Source: Clostridia bacterium
Lineage (GTDB): Bacteria; Bacillota; Clostridia; Oscillospirales; CAG-272
Direction: 5' to 3'
Length of the DNA stretch: 63,894 nucleotides
NCBI GenBank assembly: GCA_017441005.1
Contig: JAFSAM010000039.1
Location: forward strand, 1-63,894
In this document: positions 44,000 to 52,897 of the stretch, piece after piece
How the letters are laid out: each line of letters starts with the position of its first letter
Position numbering within the stretch: the first letter of the stretch is position 1
The notes under the pieces: model-generated
What the model was told of the DNA's origin: nothing
Databases searched by the model: none
The model's input: the letters and a program-made list of their open reading frames with translations, nothing else
Translations under genes and position numbers: made by a program

Positions 44000-44998
44000 T
44001 TATTTTCTTATTTTTCTATAAATCTTCTTTGCAAAAAGGTTCAGTTTTATAAACAAAATATATGTTAATGGGCAGTAACAACCGACGTAAAACTCAAGCT
44101 TCTCTCGAAATCTGAAGCCCGAAAACAGTTCCTTCTTTTGTGTCCTCATAAACTTCCTTATTTCGGAACTGTTTTTTCCGTATATCTTATTCACCCTGAT
44201 ATAGTTTCTAAAAATGGTAAAAACAAATCTTTTGCGCTTTTTCGCATTAGCGTTTCTTCCGTTTGCTTCTTCTGTCCTCCATACAAATTTACATAGATCA
44301 TAACGATTCAAAAAGCCTTCAAAGCCTTTATTTTCCGAGCTGTTTGTGCCGTGCTTTCTTGCATAATACAGCCTTTTATCCAAAAACACGGTGTTATGAC
44401 CCTTTATCAAATTCTCATAACTGAACAAATAATCCTCTCCGATAAAAAACTCCGGATTGAATTTGGTGTCACCGATGATCTCCTTTCTCATCATAACGCC
44501 GCCGATTCCGTCAAGCGGTGTCCCTCCGTGAACAAGCATATTTACGCTTTCCTCAAAATTATGATAAGTATAATCCTTCGGAAGCGTTTTTTTGCTCACC
44601 TCGGCAACACGATACCACTGATCGCGCCCGATCGCAATATAATTCGTCCCGCCAAGTCCCGCATCCGTGCTTTGAAATGCCTCAACAAGCGCCTCCAGCA
44701 AGATCGGATGGATCGCATCGTCGCTGTCCAGAAAGAAAATAAACTCGCCCTCGGCTGCCTCGATACCTTTGTTTCTCGCGTTCGACACACCGCCGTGCTC
44801 TACGCATAACAGCTTTATTCTGCTATCCTTTTCAGCATACCCGCGACAAAGCTGCAAGGAATTGTCTGTCGATCCGTCATCTATCAGTATGATCTCAAAA
44901 TTCTGATACGTTTGATTAAAAACCGAGTTCAAGCATTCATCAAGATATAATTCTCTGTTATATACGGGAATAATTATTGAAATCAAACCGTCTTTCAT
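44000..44998 (-). CDS. Family 2 glycosyltransferase
   Basis: 332 aa. GT-A fold motifs: ISIIIPVYNRELYLDECLNS at the start, LIDDGSTDNSL, and FFLDSDDAI with the DxD metal site, followed by a basic C-terminal part (KIYRKIRK). Probable transfer of a sugar to surface polysaccharide; donor and acceptor unknown. GGAG before the ATG, following the RNHCP gene by 30 nt. Confidence 0.9.
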   Translation of the reverse strand: MKDGLISIIIPVYNRELYLDECLNSVFNQTYQNFEIILIDDGSTDNSLQLCRGYAEKDSRIKLLCVEHGGVSNARNKGIEAAEGEFIFFLDSDDAIHPILLEALVEAFQSTDAGLGGTNYIAIGRDQWYRVAEVSKKTLPKDYTYHNFEESVNMLVHGGTPLDGIGGVMMRKEIIGDTKFNPEFFIGEDYLFSYENLIKGHNTVFLDKRLYYARKHGTNSSENKGFEGFLNRYDLCKFVWRTEEANGRNANAKKRKRFVFTIFRNYIRVNKIYGKNSSEIRKFMRTQKKELFSGFRFREKLEFYVGCYCPLTYILFIKLNLFAKKIYRKIRK

Positions 44999-45028
44999 AA
45001 ATTTTCTCCTTTTTTATGAAAAATTATT

Positions 45029-45355
45029 TCAGTGCTTTGCCGTCAATGCGATAAGCTTTTTTATATCGTCGGGCTGGACCTTTGCAAGATGAGCGGAGCG
45101 GTTACGGCTTATTGCACCGCACTTTTTGCATTTATGCACGATTATATATCCCTTTTTCGAGTCGACCTCGGCTGTTATGGGCTCCATAATGCCGCCGCAC
45201 TCGTTTGCTCTATCGCCGGGATTAACGTCAACGTGAAGCGAGTGCAGGCAGTTCGGGCAATGGTTTCGCGATGAATACCCCAACGGCTGAACCTCAAATC
45301 CGCAATTTTTACAGACAAATCCGCTATCATTTTTTGTAAAAATTTTCTTTTCCAT
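45029..45355 (-). CDS. RNHCP-domain zinc protein
   Basis: 108 aa from MEKKIFTKNDSGF, which has GGAG 8 nt upstream; an earlier ATG has no site. Two zinc-ribbon pairs CKNC and CPNC at the N-terminus with the family signature SRNHCPNCLHSLHVD, and a second CGG...CKKC set with ISRNRSAHL near the end. The family name reflects RNHCP; its function is unknown. In the same direction as the following glycosyltransferase. Confidence 0.87.
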   Translation of the reverse strand: MEKKIFTKNDSGFVCKNCGFEVQPLGYSSRNHCPNCLHSLHVDVNPGDRANECGGIMEPITAEVDSKKGYIIVHKCKKCGAISRNRSAHLAKVQPDDIKKLIALTAKH

Positions 45356-45452
45356 TTTTATATCTCCGTGTGTAGTTAGTTTTTCCAAACATACAAAGCA
45401 TTATAATGCGCATAATAATCTCATACCAAATCCACAGAGAAAGGAAAAAATC

Positions 45453-45920
45453 ATGAAAAAACAAAGATTTTTAAAACTCTTGACTTTGGTGTTTGCTTTA
45501 GCAATATTGGCTTCAATGACAATTAACGCATCTGCATTGATGGATATGAATGAGACAAACGTTCCCGATAGATCTACCGACAGACGCAGTACAATGCCCG
45601 ACAGGCGCAGTGCTGTAAACGACAGATCGGCAACCGACGGAACGGACACCGGTACTGCTCCCGATGACACTGACCCCCGTGACACCGAAGGTGTGACAGA
45701 CAGAGAAACAGAAAAACAAACGGGCGCACTCGACAACGCCATCAACAAAGTAACCGATGACCTCAAAGATGCAAAAGATGACGTCGAGGATGCGATCGAC
45801 TCCGCCGACGAGGGCGGAGGTTTTATGGGTGTCGTTTTGGCGATCCTCATTGCAACCGCGATTATTATTCTCATCATTGTTATGGTATCAAAAAACACCA
45901 CAAAACACAATAGAAAATAA
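45453..45920 (+). CDS. Small secreted or membrane protein of unknown function
   Basis: 155 aa. N-terminal signal peptide (about 1-29, LLTLVFALAILASMTINASA), a polar Asp/Arg/Thr-rich middle with imperfect repeats (STDRRSTMPDRRS), a helical acidic stretch (VTDDLKDAKDDVEDAIDSADEG) and a C-terminal transmembrane helix (about 125-147) followed by KNTTKHNRK. The middle should be extracellular and disordered. No family recognised. AAAGG site before the ATG, own terminator after it. Confidence 0.8.
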   Translation: MKKQRFLKLLTLVFALAILASMTINASALMDMNETNVPDRSTDRRSTMPDRRSAVNDRSATDGTDTGTAPDDTDPRDTEGVTDRETEKQTGALDNAINKVTDDLKDAKDDVEDAIDSADEGGGFMGVVLAILIATAIIILIIVMVSKNTTKHNRK

Positions 45921-45934
45921 AAATTTTCGCAAAA

Positions 45935-45970
45935 AAACTCCCCCGAAAAAATCGGAGGAGCTTTTTTTAT
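45935..45970. terminator. Bidirectional terminator between the small gene and nifJ
   Basis: CTCCCCCGA/TCGGAGGAG-type stem with T-runs on both sides. Confidence 0.8.
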
Positions 45971-45989
45971 AAAGTCTCGTAACTAACTA

Positions 45990-48900
45990 TTAGTTATTTC
46001 CGTAAACTTCAGCGAGCTTCTTCAAGTGCTCGTACTTTTCCTTAGCCTTAACTTCAGCGTTTGCGAAGAGCTCTTCTGCTCTTTCGGGGAACTGCTGAGC
46101 AAGACGGCTGTAACGAGTTTCACTTGTGATGAACTCTTTGTAGTCAGCTGTGGGTTCCTTGCTGTCGATGGTCAAAGGATTCTTTCCTTCAGCCTTGAGA
46201 GCAGGATTGTAACGGAACATCTGCCAGTAGCCTGCATCAACCGCACGCTTCATTTCTACCTGGCAGTTAGCCATTGTGCCCTTGATTCCGTGCATTTCAC
46301 AAGGAGCGTAGCCGATTACGATGGAAGGTCCGGGATATGCTTCAGCCTCTGCAAGTGCCTTGAGAGTCTGGTTCATATCTGCGCCCATTGCGATCTGTGC
46401 AACGTATACGTAGCCGTAGGACATAGCGATCTGTGCAAGATCCTTCTTGCCGATTGCCTTACCTGCTGCTGCGAACTGTGCAACCTGACCGATCTGAGAA
46501 GCCTTGGATGCCTGACCGCCTGTGTTGGAGTAAACTTCGGTATCGAATACCATGATGTTTACGTCTTCACCGGATGCGATTACGTGGTCGAGACCGCCGA
46601 AGCCGATGTCGTATGCCCAACCGTCACCACCGAAGATCCATACGGACTTCTTGGAGAGGTATGTCTTTTCTGCAAGGATCTTATCCTTGAGCTCGCTTTC
46701 GCAAGGACAAGCCTCGAGCATTGCAACGAGTGCCTTTGTGGGAGCTTCGTTATCCTTGCTGCTGTCCTTGGTTTCAAGGTACTTGTCAATGATAGCGAGC
46801 TTCTCTTCGTCCTTAACTTCAGCTCTGAGAGCCTCTACGTAACCGATAAGTCTGTCACGGATGGTCTTCTGACCGAGGTACATACCGAGACCGTGCTCAG
46901 CGTTGTCCTCGAACAAGGAGTTTGCCCAACCGGGACCACGGCCGGATTCTTTGTTTACTGTGTAAGGTGTTGCAGGTGCAGAGCCGCCCCAGATAGAAGA
47001 ACAACCTGTTGCGTTGGAGATGTACATTCTTTCACCGAACAACTGTGTGATGAGACGAGCGTAAGAGGTTTCTGCACAGCCTGCGCAAGAACCGGAGAAC
47101 TCGAGGAGGGGCTGCTTGAACTGGCTGCCCTTAACTGTGTTGTTGATAAGCTCGGTCTTTTCGGATACGTTTGCAACAGCGTAATCCCAAGGAGCCTGCT
47201 GGTCTGCCTGAGTTGCTGCGGGTACCATTTCGATTGCCTTCTTATCTGTGCCGTCCTTGATAGCCTTTGCGGTTACGGGACAAGCCTTAACGCAGAGTGT
47301 ACATCCCATACAGTCTGCGGGAGAAATTGCCATTGTGAACTTGTAATCTGTCTTGATTACGGGCTTTGCTGTGAACTTTGTAGCTGCGGGAGCATTTGCT
47401 GCCTCTTCTGCAGTCATAGCGAAGGGACGGATTGCTGCGTGAGGACATACGAATGCACAGTTGTTACACTGGATACAGTTCTCGGGGATCCATGTAGGAA
47501 CGGTAACTGCAACGCCTCTCTTCTCGGAAGCTGCGGAGCCCTGAGGGAATGTACCGTCTACGTAGTCGGAGAATGCGGATACGGGGAGCTTGTCGCCTGC
47601 CATTGCGTTTGTGGGAGCAACAACAGTGTTAACAAACTTGTCGAGATCTTCTCTGCCGCTCTTGAACTCGGCTGCAACTGCATCGTCTGTGCAGTTCTTC
47701 CAAGCTGCGGGAACGTCTACTACTGTGTAAGCGTCAGCGCCTGCATCGATAGCTGCCCAGTTGAGGTCAACGATCGCACGGCCCTTCTTGAGGTAAGACT
47801 TTTCTGCAGCCTTCTTCATGTATTCAATTGCTTCATCCTTGGGAAGAATGTTTGCGAGTGCGAAGAATGCGGACTGAAGAACTGTATTCTTAACCTTTGC
47901 GTTACCGATCTGCTTTGTAGCAATTGTGGTAGCGTCAATGATGATGAACTTAACGTTGTTGTTTGCAATGTAAGCCTTTACCTTGCCGGGAAGCTTTGCG
48001 TCGAGCTCGTCAACAGACCAAGCACAGTCAAGGAGGAATGTACCGCCGGGCTTAACGTCGGAGATCATATCATACTTCTTGAGGTAAGCGGAGTTGTGGC
48101 ATGCAACAAAGTCAGCCTTGTTGATGTAGTAGGAGGACTTGATGGGTGTGTCACCGAAACGGAGGTGAGAAATTGTGATACCACCGGTCTTCTTACTGTC
48201 GTACTGGAAGTATGCCTGAATGTATTTGTCGGTGTGGTCACCGATGATCTTGATGGAGTTCTTGTTTGCGCCAACAGTACCGTCGCCGCCGAGACCCCAG
48301 AACTTACAAGCAACAGTGCCCTTAGGAGCAGTGTCGGGAGCAGCCTTCTCTTCGAGAGAAAGGTTTGTAACGTCGTCTACGATACCGATAGTAAAGTTGT
48401 TCTTGGGAGCGTCTGCCTTGAGGTTTTCGTATACTGCGAATACGCTCTGAGGAGGAGTATCCTTGGAACCGAGACCGTAACGTCCGCCAACGATGTCTGC
48501 CTTAACGCCTTCTCTTGAAAGTGCTGCAACAACGTCGAGGTAAAGAGGTTCGCCGAGAGAACCGGGTTCCTTTGTTCTGTCAAGAACTGCGATCTTCTTA
48601 ACGGTCTTGGGAAGCACTTCAGCAAGCTTGGATGCAACGAAAGGTCTGTAGAGACGAACCTTAACGAGACCAACCTTTTCGCCGGTAGCGTTGAGGAAGT
48701 CGATAACTTCTTCAGCAACGTCACAGATAGAGCCCATAGCAATGATAACTCTCTCTGCATCGGGAGCGCCGTAGTAGTTGAAGAGCTTATAGTCGGTACC
48801 GATCTTTTCGTTTACCTTGTCCATGTATTCTTCAACGATTGCGGGAAGTGCATCGTAGTACTGGTTACAAGCTTCTCTGTGCTGGAAGAAGATGTCGCCG

Positions 48901-49562
48901 TTTTCAGCAGAGCCGCGGAGTGCGGGATGCTCGGGGTTGATAGCACGTGCACGGAATGCAGCAACTGCATCTGTGTCGATCATGCTCTTGAGTTCATCGT
49001 AGTCCCAAACCTCGATCTTCTGGATCTCGTGAGAGGTTCTGAAGCCGTCGAAGAAGTTAACGAAAGGAACTCTGCCCTTGATAGTAGCAAGGTGACATAC
49101 TGCACCGAGGTCCATAACTTCCTGAGGGTTGGAGCCTGCCATCATAGCAAAACCGGTCTGACGGCATGCCATAACGTCGGAGTGGTCACCGAAAATGTTA
49201 AGAGCGTGAGATGCTACACAACGAGCAGATACGTGGATTACGCAGGGGAGAAGCTCGCCTGCGATCTTGTACATGTTAGGAATCATCAAAAGAAGACCCT
49301 GAGATGCTGTGTAGGTAGTGGTAAGTGCACCGGCTGCCAAAGAACCGTGAACTGTACCTGCTGCACCTGCCTCAGACTGCATTTCCATAACTCTTACGTT
49401 ATCTCCGAAAATGTTCTTGAGACCTGTTGCAGACCAGCTGTCTGTCAATTCAGCCATTACGCTGGAAGGTGTGATAGGATATATGGACGCTACTTCGGTA
49501 AAAGCATAAGACACATGCGCTGCGGCAGTGTTACCGTCCATAGAAATCTTTTTTCTTGCCAT
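45990..49562 (-). CDS. nifJ: Pyruvate:ferredoxin (flavodoxin) oxidoreductase
   Basis: 1190-aa homodimeric enzyme oxidising pyruvate plus CoA to acetyl-CoA, CO2 and reduced ferredoxin, the central catabolic step in anaerobes. Domain order: domain I YPITPSSVMAE, domain III, a central 2x4Fe-4S ferredoxin domain (CIQCNNCAFVCP and CMGCTLCVKACP), a fourth-cluster CSG...CAGC region, and the ThDP domain with GDGWAYDIGFGGLDH and NTGGQASKAS. AGGAGG precedes MARKKISMDG. Monocistronic. A long opposite-strand open frame is a shadow. Confidence 0.97.
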   Translation of the reverse strand: MARKKISMDGNTAAAHVSYAFTEVASIYPITPSSVMAELTDSWSATGLKNIFGDNVRVMEMQSEAGAAGTVHGSLAAGALTTTYTASQGLLLMIPNMYKIAGELLPCVIHVSARCVASHALNIFGDHSDVMACRQTGFAMMAGSNPQEVMDLGAVCHLATIKGRVPFVNFFDGFRTSHEIQKIEVWDYDELKSMIDTDAVAAFRARAINPEHPALRGSAENGDIFFQHREACNQYYDALPAIVEEYMDKVNEKIGTDYKLFNYYGAPDAERVIIAMGSICDVAEEVIDFLNATGEKVGLVKVRLYRPFVASKLAEVLPKTVKKIAVLDRTKEPGSLGEPLYLDVVAALSREGVKADIVGGRYGLGSKDTPPQSVFAVYENLKADAPKNNFTIGIVDDVTNLSLEEKAAPDTAPKGTVACKFWGLGGDGTVGANKNSIKIIGDHTDKYIQAYFQYDSKKTGGITISHLRFGDTPIKSSYYINKADFVACHNSAYLKKYDMISDVKPGGTFLLDCAWSVDELDAKLPGKVKAYIANNNVKFIIIDATTIATKQIGNAKVKNTVLQSAFFALANILPKDEAIEYMKKAAEKSYLKKGRAIVDLNWAAIDAGADAYTVVDVPAAWKNCTDDAVAAEFKSGREDLDKFVNTVVAPTNAMAGDKLPVSAFSDYVDGTFPQGSAASEKRGVAVTVPTWIPENCIQCNNCAFVCPHAAIRPFAMTAEEAANAPAATKFTAKPVIKTDYKFTMAISPADCMGCTLCVKACPVTAKAIKDGTDKKAIEMVPAATQADQQAPWDYAVANVSEKTELINNTVKGSQFKQPLLEFSGSCAGCAETSYARLITQLFGERMYISNATGCSSIWGGSAPATPYTVNKESGRGPGWANSLFEDNAEHGLGMYLGQKTIRDRLIGYVEALRAEVKDEEKLAIIDKYLETKDSSKDNEAPTKALVAMLEACPCESELKDKILAEKTYLSKKSVWIFGGDGWAYDIGFGGLDHVIASGEDVNIMVFDTEVYSNTGGQASKASQIGQVAQFAAAGKAIGKKDLAQIAMSYGYVYVAQIAMGADMNQTLKALAEAEAYPGPSIVIGYAPCEMHGIKGTMANCQVEMKRAVDAGYWQMFRYNPALKAEGKNPLTIDSKEPTADYKEFITSETRYSRLAQQFPERAEELFANAEVKAKEKYEHLKKLAEVYGNN

Positions 49563-49614
49563 GGTATTTCCTCCTAAAATATATATTAATAAATAATTTT
49601 ACCCATTCCCCATA

Positions 49615-49643
49615 ATTGTAACACTATTTTTCCGAAATGTAAA
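49615..49643 (-). promoter_or_regulatory. Promoter of nifJ
   Basis: TTTACA (49638-49643), 17-nt spacer ending TGT, TACAAT (49615-49620). A CAATTATGGGG motif shared with two other promoters in this window overlaps the -10 end. The remaining 170 nt up to the tRNA promoter are AT-rich without visible features. Confidence 0.7.
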
Positions 49644-49816
49644 GATATTTTTATAATAAAATTCTGATTTTTTATGGATTTTATGCATATTTTCGGATTA
49701 TTTTTAATAAATATATAGGCATCAAATAGAATTGATTTTCGGTATATATGTATCTATAGTATCGATTTATAAACAAGAATTTATCACAACAAAAACAATA
49801 AAAATTCAAAAAGGTA

Positions 49817-49845
49817 TTGCTTTTTCAAAAAAGGTGTGATATAAT
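49817..49845 (+). promoter_or_regulatory. Promoter of tRNA-Trp
   Basis: TTGCTT (49817-49822), 17-nt spacer, TATAAT (49840-49845) with extended -10 TGA; 19 nt before the tRNA. Confidence 0.75.
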
Positions 49846-49864
49846 GCATAGGTCAACGAAATAT

Positions 49865-49940
49865 AGGGGTGTAGTTCAGTTGGTAGAACGGCGGTCTCCA
49901 AAACCGCATGTCCAGAGTTCGAGTCTTTGCGCCCCTGCCA
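49865..49940 (+). tRNA. tRNA-Trp (CCA anticodon)
   Basis: 76 nt with encoded CCA. Acceptor AGGGGTG pairs with CGCCCCT (one G-T pair); D arm GTTCAGTTGGTAGAAC; anticodon stem GCGGT/ACCGC around loop CTCCAAA; T arm with GTTCGAG. All four arms fold cleanly. It is not part of a tRNA cluster. Its 3' 21 nt plus 7 nt downstream are duplicated 297 bp further on. Confidence 0.97.
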
Positions 49941-49947
49941 AAGAAAA
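49920..49947 (+). repeat. Direct repeat 1, 3' end of tRNA-Trp
   Basis: 28-bp sequence spanning the tRNA 3' half of the T arm, the acceptor strand and CCA, and 7 downstream bases. An exact second copy lies at 50217. This has the form of an integrase attachment site. Confidence 0.85.
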
Positions 49948-49981
49948 ATCCGCGTTCGTAAGAATGCGGATTTTTCTTTGT

Positions 49982-50092
49982 ATTATTCACTATTCATTAT
50001 TCATCACTCATTATTCATTCGTCCCACACGCGAATTTTTAATGAAAAATGAATAATGAAGTCGCTTCGCTAATGAATAATGAATAATTGAGG
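49982..50092. repeat. MITE-like ATTATTCATT inverted repeat
   Basis: AT-rich arms with repeated ATTCATTATTC on the left and GAATAATGAATAAT on the right around a 20-nt centre. Such arms are typical of small non-autonomous elements in Clostridia. Confidence 0.55.
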
Positions 50093-50157
50093 TTGCTTTT
50101 CTCCCGTTGGTAGAAAAGCGTTTTTATTTTATATTGCGTAATACGCCAATGTGTGAA

Positions 50158-50180
50158 TTGACAGTCCGGGGGACTGTCAA
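50158..50180. repeat. Perfect 10-bp inverted repeat
   Basis: TTGACAGTCC-GGG-GGACTGTCAA, followed by a second possible hairpin (GCG-GACCT/AGGTC-CGC) that leads into direct repeat 2. Possibly a remnant of integrated DNA or a decayed tRNA. No protein gene is visible in the 452 nt between the tRNA and the next gene. Confidence 0.6.
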
Positions 50181-50216
50181 GAGCCGCGAGACCTTGGCGC
50201 GTAGGTCGCGCGAGAC

Positions 50217-50244
50217 CGAGTCTTTGCGCCCCTGCCAAAGAAAA
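50217..50244 (+). repeat. Direct repeat 2, tRNA-Trp 3' end copy
   Basis: Exact 28-bp copy of the tRNA-Trp 3' end and flank, without the rest of the tRNA. Consistent with an attR-type scar or remnant of a duplicated tRNA. Confidence 0.85.
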
Positions 50245-50392
50245 GGTAACTTTGCTTCGCAAAGTATTGAATTTTGAAAGAAAAAGTGCTAAAAAATAAT
50301 TAACGGATTATCTTGTACCAAATTCGGTGCAAGGTGTGGCGTATAATACCTTTGTATCGCAAAAACAAAATAATAAAAGGAAGGTAATCGAT

Positions 50393-50890
50393 ATGATGGT
50401 TGAACAAAAATTAGAAACATTGTACAATGCAGTTAACAAGGCGTGGGAAGATGCATTTGTTGGTTGGCAATGGGAGGAGCCAGAAACCAAATACGAGCCG
50501 TACATTTTAGGGGAAAGATACCCTGAATATGGGTACGCTTTTTTCGTAGCGGCAAACGAAGATTATCGAGGTGGTTATATTTGGATTGAATATGAACCAG
50601 AAGAAGACATTGTTGGAATATACATAAAAGAAAGCCCCATTAAAGAGTATCTCGTAGAAGACTTAAAAAATCTCTTTGAGAAATATTCACCGTTTAATAT
50701 GAAGGTATCGTACCAAGAAAAAACAACCCCTGTTATTTTCAGAGAAGAAAAAGTTGAACCTGAAAACTTTTTGGAATACTTCAAAGAATTTAAGGTTGCC
50801 TATAAAAAATACTATCCGTTGTTCTATATGTTTACTGTCAGTACAGAAGAAATGGATGATGGCATTTGTATTACAAGCGGAGATTGCTAA
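50393..50890 (+). CDS. AT-rich orphan protein 1
   Basis: 165 aa from MMVEQKLETLYN, with AAGGAAGG 8 nt upstream; the open frame extends 22 codons further but without a site. Not recognised. Rich in Tyr, Trp, Phe and Glu; alternating hydrophobic strands (YAFFVAANEDYRGGYIWIEYEPEEDIVGIYI) and an LYNAVNKAWEDAFVG helix suggest a compact alpha/beta protein, loosely like SMI1/KNR4-type immunity proteins. Codon use is A/T-ending, unlike most neighbours, and it lies just after the tRNA-Trp repeats, so horizontal origin is likely. Confidence 0.75.
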   Translation: MMVEQKLETLYNAVNKAWEDAFVGWQWEEPETKYEPYILGERYPEYGYAFFVAANEDYRGGYIWIEYEPEEDIVGIYIKESPIKEYLVEDLKNLFEKYSPFNMKVSYQEKTTPVIFREEKVEPENFLEYFKEFKVAYKKYYPLFYMFTVSTEEMDDGICITSGDC

Positions 50891-50970
50891 AAACTTTCCC
50901 TCTTTTGCTGACAGCAGTTCAGGCTGCAATTAAAGAATCTAAGTAATTGTTGACTTTATAGAGCAAAACT

Positions 50971-51004
50971 ATCCGCCCGAAAAAAACTCGGGCGGATTTT
51001 TGTC
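50971..51004 (+). terminator. Terminator after orphan gene 1
   Basis: ATCCGCCCGA/TCGGGCGGAT stem with a 7-nt A-rich loop and TTTTTG. Confidence 0.85.
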
Positions 51005-51066
51005 GTTACTTGTACTTCAAATAATTATGTGTTATAATAGAAAAAACAACCAATAGGAGAAAAATA

Positions 51067-51810
51067 ATGGGATACAATGAGCTGTTCGTGAAATCTTTTA
51101 GATATGGAATGATGTTTGGAAAAGACATTAAACCAGGTGATTCTGTTAGTGTTAGCGTTACAAATACCAATGATATTATACTGGCTATTAAAAAAGCGTA
51201 TATTGATATGTCCCCACGCACTTTCAAAAATAGCAACTCAGATGAAAAAAATAAGAACTTGAATTCTAAAAATAAAGAAAGCTTGTTTTTAGAACTTGCT
51301 AATAAATTTGCTGAATACATGAATAATGGCGCGGATAATTTTGAGGTTTGGCATTACGATATATGCGATTTCTTTATTAAAAGATTTTCAGCCATATTAA
51401 AAGAAGCCGGCAAGAATCCTAATGACGCAACTTATGGGAAAGCACAAAAAATCATAAATATGACATTTAAGTATCTTTATTGCTTTGATGATGCATATAG
51501 ATATGCCAAAAGATTTGAGCCGTGTCATATGGCGTTGGATAGTTATATTCTTAATTGGGTTAATGAATGGTTTATCGAACAATACAACCAAGGGAAAACA
51601 CAAGGAGAAAAAATAAACAAAAATCAATTGCCAAAGTGGAGTCACTTGGCATATAAAGCCGAATGTGGAAATGTCCCGCAATACATAGAAATTCAAAACG
51701 CAATTAAAGTTAAAGTAAGTAAAGAATTTGGCAAACCTCCCATAGAAGCTGAGTTCGAGATTTGGTATAGCGAACGAAAAAAGGTTGAGAAAAAGGAGAA
51801 GAAAGTATAA
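51067..51810 (+). CDS. AT-rich orphan protein 2
   Basis: 247 aa, not recognised. No signal peptide or membrane segment. Begins MGYNELFVKSF with AGGAG 8 nt upstream. Lys/Asn-rich linker near residue 65-80, then a largely helical body with aromatic residues (DNFEVWHYDICDFFIKRFSAIL, MTFKYLYCFDDAYRYAKRF) and a Lys-rich end. Codon use is A/T-ending as in orphan 1, and the two genes form a small foreign-looking block. Function cannot be inferred; phage or mobile-element accessory protein is possible. Confidence 0.75.
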   Translation: MGYNELFVKSFRYGMMFGKDIKPGDSVSVSVTNTNDIILAIKKAYIDMSPRTFKNSNSDEKNKNLNSKNKESLFLELANKFAEYMNNGADNFEVWHYDICDFFIKRFSAILKEAGKNPNDATYGKAQKIINMTFKYLYCFDDAYRYAKRFEPCHMALDSYILNWVNEWFIEQYNQGKTQGEKINKNQLPKWSHLAYKAECGNVPQYIEIQNAIKVKVSKEFGKPPIEAEFEIWYSERKKVEKKEKKV

Positions 51811-51902
51811 TTTCCCTCTTTTGCGTACTGTACCGACTATAGCTTTTTGAAAAGCAACAATCTCAAATCCGGCAAAACACCCACTGCAAAGGAGTCTATC
51901 TA

Positions 51903-52499
51903 ATGAATAAAGACGTGATCATCCACTACGATCTGCTGATCGACGAGGGACAGGACCCTGCAAACGATCCACCTCCGTTAAAAGCATATATGGACAAATG
52001 GGACGGAGAGCCCTTTTTGAAGCTGCTTGAGCTTGACTCCGGTAAAAGAGTATTGGAAATAGGCTGCGGTACAGGCAGGCTGGCAATCAAGGTCGCTCCC
52101 CTTGTGCACTCCTTTTGCGGAATCGATATCTCGCCTAAAACTATTGAAACCGCTAAATTGCATATAGAGGGGTCTAACGTTAAGCTTATCTGTGACGATT
52201 TTCTTGTTCATTCATTTGACGAGCAGTTTGATCTGATCTATTCTTCCCTCACCTTTATGCACATAAAAAACAAGCTCGAAGCAATTGAAAAAATCCATAA
52301 TTGTCTTACAAAAAACGGCATCTGCGTACTCTCGATCGACAAAAGTCAAAACGACGTTTTGGACTACGGCACACGCAAGCTTAAAATATACCCCGATGAT
52401 CCCGAAGAAATAACGGATATGTTAAAAAAATGCGGCTTTTATGAAATAGAAAAACACCAAACCGAGCACGCATATTTGATCAAAGCGAAGAAAAAGTAA
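51903..52499 (+). CDS. Class I SAM-dependent methyltransferase
   Basis: 198 aa. Motif I RVLEIGCGTGRLAIKV (residues about 49-64), FCGIDISPKTIE for the ribose-binding acidic residue, and LIYSSLTFMHIKNK for motif IV. AAGGAG before the ATG. Codon use returns to the genome norm. Substrate unknown; the following small gene starts 43 nt later. Confidence 0.87.
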   Translation: MNKDVIIHYDLLIDEGQDPANDPPPLKAYMDKWDGEPFLKLLELDSGKRVLEIGCGTGRLAIKVAPLVHSFCGIDISPKTIETAKLHIEGSNVKLICDDFLVHSFDEQFDLIYSSLTFMHIKNKLEAIEKIHNCLTKNGICVLSIDKSQNDVLDYGTRKLKIYPDDPEEITDMLKKCGFYEIEKHQTEHAYLIKAKKK

Positions 52500-52542
52500 T
52501 CTTTTACCATGTTTTGTTTTAACTCAATACAACGGAGCTAAT

Positions 52543-52734
52543 ATGGAAATCTTAAAAAAAAAACAGTTTGACGATAATATCACAAAATACTACGAAGAGC
52601 ACTTCGGAAAAAGGGACAGCGACGTATGGTTTGAGCCGCCTGCCGTAAACGTTCGCGTTTTTCGGCGCGACGGCAAATTCATCTCGCTCAAAAGTCATAT
52701 ACTGACAGGTGAGGTCGAAGTATTTATTGAATAA
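52543..52734 (+). CDS. Small hypothetical protein
   Basis: 63 aa, MEILKKKQFDDNITKYYEEHFGK..., with CGGAG 6 nt before the ATG. An alpha helix followed by strands (VNVRVFRRDGKFISLKSHILTG). Not recognised. Between a methyltransferase and a sigma factor gene in the same direction. Confidence 0.6.
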   Translation: MEILKKKQFDDNITKYYEEHFGKRDSDVWFEPPAVNVRVFRRDGKFISLKSHILTGEVEVFIE

Positions 52735-52897
52735 AAAGCATTCCTACAGTTTTTTATATTTTTTCGATAAAGCATACTGCCGTTCCCGTAAAAGCGGAGG
52801 ACGGCTATCTTTTTTCAATAGTATACAAAAACATTCACACAAATTTTGTAACCAAAGCCCGATCAGCCACACTATCTTAATGAAAGGAGGCGAGAAA

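Noticed and set aside
46026..48518. 830-codon open frame opposite nifJ
   Set aside because: Antisense shadow with extreme Cys content and no domain; nifJ on the minus strand is unmistakable.
49982..50092. Possible CRISPR-like repeat region
   Set aside because: ATTATTCATT units are irregular, without fixed spacers, and form inverted arms; fits a MITE-like element better.
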